Source of the DNA: an uncultured Eubacterium sp.
GTDB taxonomy: Bacteria; Bacillota; Clostridia; Peptostreptococcales; Anaerovoracaceae
DNA length: 64,000 bases
Assembly: GCA_900543485.1 (NCBI GenBank)
Contig: UQRM01000011.1
Location: 15,565 to 79,564 of the forward strand
Direction of reading: 5' to 3'
In this document: in pieces, positions 56,637-62,504 of the stretch
How the letters are laid out: each line of letters opens with the position of its first letter
Numbering within the stretch: the stretch's first letter is position 1
Translations under genes and position numbers: made by a program
Notes under the pieces: generated by a model
Told to the model about the DNA's origin: nothing
The model's input: the letters and a program-made list of their open reading frames with translations, nothing else
Database searches by the model: none

Positions 56637-56797
56637 TTGTTATACCATTCCTTTTTTATCAGCTTTGTCTGTCTGTTGTGCCGGCAGACAAGAAGCATTA
56701 TTGTCGGTGTGTCTTTAGCTATCAACCAGTTATCCGGGTTGATATGCGCTCGTTTCAGAAAATCGTATTGTGACCTTGTAGGTTTCTTCCCGTGCAT
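56633..56797 (-). CDS. DUF6906-like small protein (54 aa)
   Basis: The protein begins MHGKKPTRSQYDFLKRAHIN and continues PDNWLIAKDTPTIMLLVCRH. This pattern (GKKPTR..Q...L...GLNP.NWL..KDTP) is a common small protein of Firmicutes phages. AGGTG lies before the ATG, five bases after the MuB-like stop. Function unknown. Confidence 0.75.
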   Translation of the reverse strand: MHGKKPTRSQYDFLKRAHINPDNWLIAKDTPTIMLLVCRHNRQTKLIKKEWYNK

Positions 56798-56801
56798 ACC
56801 G

Positions 56802-57740
56802 TCACCTCACAACACTGCGTACATCGATACGCATGAACTTTGCCATAGCGGCAAGACCGTTAAGGTGAAAGTTGCCGTTGTCATATGCCTGCGAGAACAG
56901 TCTGACCGCTCCTCTAAGTCCCGCTTCACTCTGAGCTACCTTGTGCAAAAACTCAAGCTCCTGCTCCATATGCGATGATACGAGCAACGGAAACATCAGA
57001 TCAACGTCATCACGCTTGATATCGGTTGTAACAAATTTAGGTGACAGCCATTTACGATTATTTATCTGACGGTAGTTACGTCTTGTCTTGCCTTCAAATT
57101 TCTCTTCAATGCCGTTATCGCCGACAAATGCAACACCGAGCGTCTGACCTCTGTCGGAAAAGTAATCGGCAAAGCTACGGATAGTTTCTATTCCGTGAAA
57201 TGTCAAGAGCTGTCCTTCGTCTATGATAATAACCATTCCGTCGTGGAGCTTCTGCGCAATCGCTATCCACAGATCATCGGTAGACTGTGATATCGGAACA
57301 TTCAGCTCCAGCGCTATTAGCTTCAGAACAGCTTTTGCCGACTTAAAGCAAGGGTTAACAGTGATAACGATACTGTTCAGCGGATTATCCGAATGATACT
57401 TCTGAACAGCTTTTGTTTTACCGATACCGCTGTCGCCGGTTGCAATCGCAACGCCGCCTTTGATCTGACAGGTCTTGATCGTCTGATAGATCTTCTCCGA
57501 TATGCTTGTCGGTGCATAATCTACCTCGCTGTAGCCCTCTGCGCCTTCTGTCTTGGTGTCAAAATATGCGGCGAGCTTTGCAAACTGTGCATCCTTATTT
57601 CCGCTGTATGCACCCTTCTTGAGCATTGATATTGTCGATGCCGGAATGCCGATGCGATTTGCGGCTTTGTTTGCCGAGCCCATTTCTGCCGCAAGCTCGT
57701 CAAATTTGGCGAGCAGTGAAACTTCCTTTGTCTGTTCCAT
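56802..57740 (-). CDS. MuB-like transposition ATPase
   Basis: The 312-residue AAA+ protein has an N-terminal helix-turn-helix (about 15-40), Walker A GDSGIGKTKA (about 102-111) and Walker B GMVIIIDEGQLL. In Mu, MuB binds target DNA, brings it to the MuA transpososome and gives target immunity. It starts seven bases after the transposase stop. GemA- and Mor-like genes follow in the same operon. Confidence 0.92.
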   Translation of the reverse strand: MEQTKEVSLLAKFDELAAEMGSANKAANRIGIPASTISMLKKGAYSGNKDAQFAKLAAYFDTKTEGAEGYSEVDYAPTSISEKIYQTIKTCQIKGGVAIATGDSGIGKTKAVQKYHSDNPLNSIVITVNPCFKSAKAVLKLIALELNVPISQSTDDLWIAIAQKLHDGMVIIIDEGQLLTFHGIETIRSFADYFSDRGQTLGVAFVGDNGIEEKFEGKTRRNYRQINNRKWLSPKFVTTDIKRDDVDLMFPLLVSSHMEQELEFLHKVAQSEAGLRGAVRLFSQAYDNGNFHLNGLAAMAKFMRIDVRSVVR

Positions 57741-57747
57741 GGTTTAA

Positions 57748-59727
57748 TCATCCTTTCCGCTTTAATGCGTTATTATTTATCTTATCAATGTCGATGAATA
57801 CCTCATCGACATCGGATAGAACGGGGTTGTCCGCCTTGAACTTATCAGAAAATACAGGCGTGAACTTTGTCGGCTTTTCAATTCTGAACCTATCTTTGCC
57901 TCTTTCGGCACGGTTGATAGTAGCCGTCAGGAAATCAATAGCCTGTTCCTCAGTGATTGACGCTGTCAAGCCCTTCGAATAGTCGTGAACGGCGTGAGTA
58001 ACAGCACGAATTGTCTTTTCACCTGCGGCTATCTCGTTAGGATCATTAGTAATATACGGTACGTTCAAATCTGTTTGTAGCGTCCATGTAAAGCGATATG
58101 CGTCTGTTGCTTTGTCATAGACACGCACCGTCTTATATTCCGCAGGATCATAGCGCACATAGACCTCTTCGCCTTGGTACTTCCACGCATCTTCCGCTGA
58201 GTACCAGAGCTTTTCACCTGCAAGCTCGATGTAAACGCCGTTGCGCTTGATTTTTTGATACCGTGTCGTTCTCGCAAGCAGAAGCGAAAGATCCTCGTCT
58301 TTTGCTTCTCGGAAGGTGGTGTACTTGATTGATTCGTTCCAGACCTCAATTCTTGTCATGCCCTTGTATTTGCGTTCTTTGCCACCGTACTCATCGACGT
58401 TGAAGTCACCGTCGATGAGGATTTCGAGCGCAGCTCTTATCTGATCGTCTTCGGGAACAATGCCGTATTTCAGCTTGTATTTAAGGCTTTCCGGGCGTTC
58501 TATAATAGTACCGCCGCAGAAAGTCTCGATTACTCGGCTGATATGGTTTTTAAGTGTGCCGAATGTACGCTCAATAGGCTTTGCCTTAGCGTTTCTGACA
58601 ATTGCATTGTGCATTGTAATGTCAAGCAATTGCAATATAGTCGGCGGTATATCGTCTGCATTCCATGTCTTTCGTGTTCTGTGACCTCTGCCACCTATAT
58701 CGTGCGTAAGGAACTCAGATCCGTTATCAAAATAAACCGATTTCGGAACGCCGAAACGCTTTATTGCGTGTCGGAGTGCAAGCAAAGTACTGTGTGAATC
58801 GGGCTGCTCCGTTAAGTTCCAGCCGACCAAAACGCCCGATTTTGCATCCAAAAATGCCGTTAAGTACATTCTGTGGGTCTTCTGACCGTTATCGCAGTAG
58901 GTCATAAAATCAAATGTATGGTTATCTGCTATCCATACATCGTTAGCCTGCAGGTCGTCATACATACGCTCTATGTACGGTATGTACTTATCGGTCATAG
59001 CCTTTTCACCGTATCTCATCAGTGCAATTACTGCCTGAGGGAGCTTTTCAGCTTGCCTCCGAAAACTGCGCTCTGAGGGGATATTGGGTAAATCTTGCGG
59101 ATAAAATTCTCGAACCCATTCGATCATCAGCTGATAGCAGCGTGATACCGGAAGCCGGCGCTCGTCAAGGAAGAAATACATAAATGCGTCAAGTATATGC
59201 TTCGGAATATCGGTGTGACCTTTATTCCAGCCGCCTCGCTTATCTATGAGCCCTTCAATGTCACCGTTCTTGTACGCCGCATACTTGCGGTACAGTATAT
59301 CGGTAGATATTTCTATCTCCGGGTGATCAAGCTGCATTTTTGCTACAAACAGCAGATCTGTATCGGCTTTTTTACGGTTACTTTTGTTCCGATACATCTC
59401 CCAGACCTTGAGTATTTTTATCCAGTCAGCCGCTTGCTGTCTTTCGTTTTCCGTGTACTCCTCGAATGGCTTTGAAACTGCCTTTGAACGCTGTTTTTCA
59501 ACTGTTTTAGGCGGTGCTATTTCAAGCTCCTTACGCTTGGAGTTATAATACCGCTCACGGGTTTTTTCGTCCATCTGATCAATGTCAAAAAGATACTCTT
59601 TGCGGTTATTTGCCGCATCGGCTTTTTCCGTTGCCGGAAGCTTGCCTGACTTAGCTAATTGTCTAATGTAACGTGGCGTGCAACCTTTAATAGTTGCCAG
59701 CTCTGCAGTGCTTATCATTGCACCCAT
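57748..59727 (-). CDS. MuA-like DDE transposase
   Basis: From the ATG at 59,727 (GAAAGGAGG precedes) the protein has 659 residues. It begins with a helix-turn-helix (ISTAELATIKGCTPRYIRQL), then a Mu-type DNA-binding region, and the rve catalytic core: D in VWIADNHTFDF, D in VYFDNGSEFL and E in AKPIERTFGTLK. A Mu-transposase C-terminal beta-barrel and a basic tail follow. It integrates the phage and replicates it by transposition. Confidence 0.94.
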   Translation of the reverse strand: MGAMISTAELATIKGCTPRYIRQLAKSGKLPATEKADAANNRKEYLFDIDQMDEKTRERYYNSKRKELEIAPPKTVEKQRSKAVSKPFEEYTENERQQAADWIKILKVWEMYRNKSNRKKADTDLLFVAKMQLDHPEIEISTDILYRKYAAYKNGDIEGLIDKRGGWNKGHTDIPKHILDAFMYFFLDERRLPVSRCYQLMIEWVREFYPQDLPNIPSERSFRRQAEKLPQAVIALMRYGEKAMTDKYIPYIERMYDDLQANDVWIADNHTFDFMTYCDNGQKTHRMYLTAFLDAKSGVLVGWNLTEQPDSHSTLLALRHAIKRFGVPKSVYFDNGSEFLTHDIGGRGHRTRKTWNADDIPPTILQLLDITMHNAIVRNAKAKPIERTFGTLKNHISRVIETFCGGTIIERPESLKYKLKYGIVPEDDQIRAALEILIDGDFNVDEYGGKERKYKGMTRIEVWNESIKYTTFREAKDEDLSLLLARTTRYQKIKRNGVYIELAGEKLWYSAEDAWKYQGEEVYVRYDPAEYKTVRVYDKATDAYRFTWTLQTDLNVPYITNDPNEIAAGEKTIRAVTHAVHDYSKGLTASITEEQAIDFLTATINRAERGKDRFRIEKPTKFTPVFSDKFKADNPVLSDVDEVFIDIDKINNNALKRKG

Positions 59728-59843
59728 CTTGATCAACCTCCTTTCTGACCTGCAATTAGATATTGCGGTCGCTCCCGTCAGGGAGTTACACAATATCTAT
59801 GGTTCATTAAGCAACATGACCTGCCATCATCAGTACAGGGCGG

Positions 59844-59969
59844 TCATTCCCTGCAGACGGAAAACCTTGCGGCTTTCCGTTTCGACAAATAAATAAGGAA
59901 AGGATCTGTAGCAAACTTCAAGCAGTTAGCTCTCGGTCTGCATGTATGCTCGTCTTTCCGAGCTGTCAT
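59844..59969 (-). CDS. Possible small ORF before the transposase (41 aa)
   Basis: ATG 59,969 has GGTAGGAG at good distance. The peptide begins MTARKDEHTCRPRANCLKFA and is Arg/Lys/Cys-rich. It could be a leader peptide or a small regulator. Only the ribosome site supports it. Confidence 0.4.
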   Translation of the reverse strand: MTARKDEHTCRPRANCLKFATDPFLIYLSKRKAARFSVCRE

Positions 59970-60024
59970 CACGCTCCTACCGATTTTTGCGCTTCGTTTG
60001 TGGTGAGCCAGTCAACATAATGCG

Positions 60025-60048
60025 CTGGGCTTGATACGCTCAAGCGGG
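60025..60048. repeat. 24-bp hairpin repeat, copy 1
   Basis: Identical over 24 bases to 60,253-60,276. It contains GCTTGA-TACGC-TCAAGC, a 6-bp stem with a five-base loop. It lies in the transposase leader. Confidence 0.85.
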
Positions 60049-60066
60049 CGAGCTGACACTCTGTTG

Positions 60067-60150
60067 TTATCGCTTATGGGTAAGCCATACGGTTAAGCAC
60101 CTGTTGAGGAATAGGTATCCTGTAGTCGACAATTTGGAAGCGGCTTTCAT
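60067..60150 (-). CDS. Possible 27-residue peptide (MKAASKLS...)
   Basis: ATG 60,150 has a strong GGGAGGTG site and overlaps the stop of the 19-codon ORF 60,147-60,206 as ATGA. The peptide is MKAASKLSTTGYLFLNRCLT plus a basic end. The overlap suggests translational coupling of two very small ORFs. Confidence 0.4.
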   Translation of the reverse strand: MKAASKLSTTGYLFLNRCLTVWLTHKR

Positions 60151-60206
60151 CTCACACCTCCCGATCTTCCGTCGGGTAAACGCACGACCAGCCTGTGCGG
60201 TTTCAT
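60147..60206 (-). CDS. Possible 19-residue leader peptide
   Basis: The ORF reads MKPHRLVVRLPDGRSGGVR and contains, in its last codons, the ribosome site of the next small ORF. It has no clear ribosome site of its own. Its value is as an upstream partner of the next ORF. Confidence 0.3.
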   Translation of the reverse strand: MKPHRLVVRLPDGRSGGVR

Positions 60207-60252
60207 TCCGACTAATTTTTTATCCCGGATTTCCTTCCGGCGGTCGGCGGGT

Positions 60253-60276
60253 CTGGGCTTGATACGCTCAAGCGGG
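60253..60276. repeat. 24-bp hairpin repeat, copy 2
   Basis: Second exact copy of the repeat at 60,025-60,048. It begins five bases after the 58-residue gene ends. Confidence 0.85.
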
Positions 60277-60280
60277 AGGC

Positions 60281-60457
60281 TCAGGCAAGTGTGATAAACT
60301 CGCCCTTGCAGTAATCAAACGCTCCGACATAGGAGTCGTCAACAAAAACATTGCCGACTGTATCGGTATCGGCATCTATATCAAGATTGCCCTTAGGCAG
60401 TCCGCCGTGCTCACGATACCAGTCTGTGAGGATTCTCTTCTTATCTTTAATGCTCAT
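60281..60457 (-). CDS. Small acidic early protein (58 aa)
   Basis: The protein begins MSIKDKKRILTDWYREHGGL and has an acidic second half (DIDADTDTVGNVFVDDSY). GGAAGGAG precedes the ATG, which overlaps the stop of the HTH gene as ATGA. Likely translated. Its function is unknown. Confidence 0.72.
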   Translation of the reverse strand: MSIKDKKRILTDWYREHGGLPKGNLDIDADTDTVGNVFVDDSYVGAFDYCKGEFITLA

Positions 60458-60657
60458 TTAAATCTCCTTCCGAGTATTTCGTCTGTGGTGACCAAAAACA
60501 AATCTGCAAGGCAACAGAGATTAGCGATTGATAATGTTTTATTGCCAAGCTCCCAACCACACACAGCCGCTTTTGATACGCCAATTGCATTTGCAACTTC
60601 CGCTTGCGACATACCATGTTGCTCACGCAAACGCTTTATATTATCGTTATAGGTCAT
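60454..60657 (-). CDS. Cro/Ner-like HTH regulator
   Basis: The 67-residue protein is one XRE-type helix-turn-helix domain (IKRLREQHGMSQAEVANAIG, then SKAAVCGWELGNKTLS). It is the first gene of the leftward early transcript and is divergent from the repressor gene, as ner is in Mu and cro in lambda. It probably turns down the repressor and early promoters. Confidence 0.85.
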   Translation of the reverse strand: MTYNDNIKRLREQHGMSQAEVANAIGVSKAAVCGWELGNKTLSIANLCCLADLFLVTTDEILGRRFK

Positions 60658-60682
60658 TCTTACTCCTTTCGCTTGTTTTCGA

Positions 60683-60711
60683 TTGACACCGCTCGGGCGG
60701 TATGTTAAAAT
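60683..60711 (+). promoter_or_regulatory. Promoter of the repressor gene
   Basis: TTGACA (60,683-60,688) and TAAAAT (60,706-60,711) are 17 bases apart. A dyad GGGTAA (60,718-60,723) with TTTACCC (60,738-60,744) follows at the expected transcription start and may bind the Cro/Ner-like protein. The leader to the repressor start is about 120 bases. Confidence 0.75.
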
Positions 60712-60750
60712 AACTATGGGTAAGTGTGCCTTATTCGTTTACCCAAGTAA

Positions 60751-60801
60751 ATTATAATCCCAAAATGTGAACTTGTCAATAAAAATATTCACATTTTGGG
60801 A
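60751..60801 (-). promoter_or_regulatory. Early promoter with 14-bp operator dyad
   Basis: On the minus strand TTGACA (60,774-60,779) and TATAAT (60,751-60,756) match consensus exactly with a 17-base spacer. The half-sites TCCCAAAATGTGAA (60,758-60,771) and TTCACATTTTGGGA (60,788-60,801) form a perfect 14-bp inverted repeat, one half lying in the promoter spacer. It is the expected operator of the S24 repressor. Confidence 0.88.
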
Positions 60802-60836
60802 AAATAGATGTTTTAAACAGAAAGGATGAGGACGAT

Positions 60837-61595
60837 TTGTGCATAATTGACAACATTCTGAGCCTTTTATCCAAAAAGAAAGTGAATCAAGTTGATTTAT
60901 GCAAACATATTGGTGTAAGTACAAGCACTATGACAAACTGGAAGATTCGGAAAACAGATCCACCTGCAAGATATATTATCCCAATTTGTGAATATCTGAG
61001 TGTTTCTCCGATGCTTCTGCTTACTGGAGAAGAAGCTAACAGCAATGCTATTTCTTTGGATGAAGAAGAATTATTAACTAACTACAGAGCGGTAAATGAC
61101 ATAAAAAAAGCTCAGATCAGAGAGAGAGCCGCCGTCCTTGCTGAGCTTGAAGTGGCAAAGAAAAAGAATAATGTTCAAACACCCTTAAAACAATCATTAA
61201 AACGGACTGAAACAGAAGAAAAACAAGAACCGCAATACATATCCCTGCCGTTCCCGGCACTCCCGGTATCCGCAGGAGCCGGCGAGTATCTTCACGAAGA
61301 TACAACTTCTTATATAAAGGTACCGGCAACAAATCTTACCGGGCGGGCTTCTTTTGCTCTTCGTGTCCACGGAGATTCGATGGAGCCTGATTACTTTGAC
61401 GGAGATATTGTGCTTGTTGATGCCGATGCGGACGTTAATGTAGGTGATGTAGGAATATTTATTGTGAATGGAGAAGGCTTTATCAAGCAGAGAGGAAAAG
61501 ACCGTCTTATCTCTCTTAATAATAAGTATAAGGATATCAGAATCAGCGCAGATGATACTTGCGTATGTAAGGGAAAGGTTATAGGTTCGCTGTAA
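60837..61595 (+). CDS. LexA/CI-type lysogeny repressor (XRE HTH plus S24 peptidase)
   Basis: The N-terminal HTH (about 14-60) includes VNQVDLCKHIGVSTSTMTNW. The C-terminal S24 domain has S181 in HGDSMEPDYFDGD and K217 in EGFIKQRG, the Ser-Lys pair for self-cleavage; SAGAG (145-149) is the likely cleavage region. RecA-stimulated cleavage at DNA damage would induce the phage. This is unlike Mu's own Repc. The start is TTG with AAAGGATGAGG before it. Confidence 0.9.
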   Translation: MCIIDNILSLLSKKKVNQVDLCKHIGVSTSTMTNWKIRKTDPPARYIIPICEYLSVSPMLLLTGEEANSNAISLDEEELLTNYRAVNDIKKAQIRERAAVLAELEVAKKKNNVQTPLKQSLKRTETEEKQEPQYISLPFPALPVSAGAGEYLHEDTTSYIKVPATNLTGRASFALRVHGDSMEPDYFDGDIVLVDADADVNVGDVGIFIVNGEGFIKQRGKDRLISLNNKYKDIRISADDTCVCKGKVIGSL

Positions 61596-61612
61596 AAAGG
61601 AGGTTTATAATA

Positions 61613-62062
61613 ATGGGATTACGTTTCAGAAAAAGTATTAAACTCGGTGGAGGATTCCGCCTTAATCTTAGCAAATCTGGTGTAGGATATAGTTGGGGTA
61701 CAAAAGGATTCCGCATATCAAAATCAGCAAAAGGTCGCACAAGAAAAACTTTCTCAGTCCCCGGCACAGGTATTTCATATTCTACTTCGTCGGGAAAATC
61801 AAAGCGGCGTAAATCAACAACAGCAAAGCAGAATTATTCACAAAGCAATACAGATTTTACAGAGCAGATTCCGGTTGATCCTAAAGTTCAGCGTATTAAA
61901 AAGATTGCGATTACAGCAATAATCGCAGGACTTGTTCTCATGATGATCGGACATCACGAATCCGATCCTTTACATATTACACTCACTTCACTTGGGTATA
62001 TAGGTCTTATAGGCGGTATCATTTTAATGGTGATAAAGAACCGTTTCGGTGACAACGAATAA
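61613..62062 (+). CDS. DUF4236 domain membrane protein
   Basis: The 149-residue protein starts MGLRFRKSIKLGGGFRLNLS followed by KSGVGYSWGTKGFRI, the DUF4236 signature, has a basic low-complexity middle and two membrane helices (about 103-120 and 125-142). AAGGAGG precedes the ATG, 17 bases after the repressor stop, so it is expressed in the lysogen. It may give lysogenic conversion or exclusion; the role is unknown. Confidence 0.82.
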   Translation: MGLRFRKSIKLGGGFRLNLSKSGVGYSWGTKGFRISKSAKGRTRKTFSVPGTGISYSTSSGKSKRRKSTTAKQNYSQSNTDFTEQIPVDPKVQRIKKIAITAIIAGLVLMMIGHHESDPLHITLTSLGYIGLIGGIILMVIKNRFGDNE

Positions 62063-62117
62063 AATAGTACAATATTAACTTTTTCTTGAGAGAATTTCTT
62101 ATAATCATATCAAAAAA

Positions 62118-62145
62118 GTTGTCAAGGAAGTAGTTCCTTGACAAC
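62118..62145 (+). terminator. Terminator of the repressor transcript
   Basis: GTTGTCAAGGAA and TTCCTTGACAAC form a perfect 12-bp stem with a GTAG loop, followed by CTTGATTTTG. A third TTCCTTGAC lies at 62,157. Confidence 0.75.
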
Positions 62146-62224
62146 CTTGATTTTGTTCCTTGACTTCCTTGCTAACATTTTCAATAAATGGAAATTATTT
62201 AAATCTGCACTAAGGCAGAAGAAA

Positions 62225-62263
62225 AGCCGTTAAAACGCTTAACAATGCGTTTTAACGGCTTTT
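62225..62263. terminator. Perfect 14-bp bidirectional hairpin near the phage end
   Basis: AGCCGTTAAAACGC (62,225-62,238) pairs with GCGTTTTAACGGCT (62,247-62,260), with A/T runs on both sides. Its stem contains the TTAAAACGCTT word also seen in the late leader. It could stop transcription or bind a protein. Confidence 0.7.
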
Positions 62264-62325
62264 AAAATGCAATTAAAACAGTTTGAAACGGTTATTTAAA
62301 ACGCTTCTCCTTTTCAACAGATATA

Positions 62326-62355
62326 AAAAATCGGTGCAAAAACGCACCGATTTTT
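62326..62355. terminator. Strong hairpin with T-run before the phage end
   Basis: AAAAATCGGTGC (62,326-62,337) and GCACCGATTTTT (62,344-62,355) form a 12-bp stem with a six-base loop. It shields the phage from transcription arriving from cas9 and the reverse. From 62,063 to 62,504 no gene is supported. Confidence 0.8.
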
Positions 62356-62477
62356 TTGACAACTCATTTTTCAACGCCGTGCCGGATAAACCACTTGCAA
62401 CACGCAACAAACCGCATAACAATCAGCTTTGTGCTGATTTATCCCGCTTTATTTCGGCTTATTCCGTGGTTTCCCAC

Positions 62478-62504
62478 TTTTTGCGTTTTGCGTGGCAGAC
62501 AACA
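62478..62504 (-). repeat. Right phage end with transposase-binding-site-like repeat
   Basis: Reversed, the end reads TGTTGTC followed by TGCCACGCAAAACGCAAAAA, seven bases from the terminus as in the left end. It abuts cas9 coding sequence at 62,505. Confidence 0.75.

Larger units (their letters stand above)
59728..60280 (-). other. Long leader region before the transposase gene with tiny ORFs and repeats
   Basis: No ordinary gene fits in these 553 bases. They hold the 24-bp hairpin repeat (two copies), three small ORFs with plausible starts (60,147-60,206; 60,067-60,150; 59,844-59,969) and stems such as that around TTAGATATTG/CAATATCTA near 59,757-59,802. It is probably an RNA leader controlling transposase expression, but the mechanism is not known. 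Confidence 0.5.
33250..62504 (-). mobile_element. Mu-like transposable siphovirus prophage, about 29.3 kb
   Basis: The element starts and ends with TG...CA. The left end reads TGTTATTTGACAAGCAGAAT and the right end, reversed, TGTTGTCTGCCACGCAAAAC. It contains in order a repressor, Ner-like HTH, MuA-like transposase, MuB-like ATPase, GemA-like and Mor-like proteins, gp25/gp27-like proteins, terminase, portal, MuF, scaffold, capsid, connector and tail genes, holin, lysozyme and methylase. There is no tail sheath or tube/baseplate set, so it is siphovirus-like. All key modules appear intact. Confidence 0.88.
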
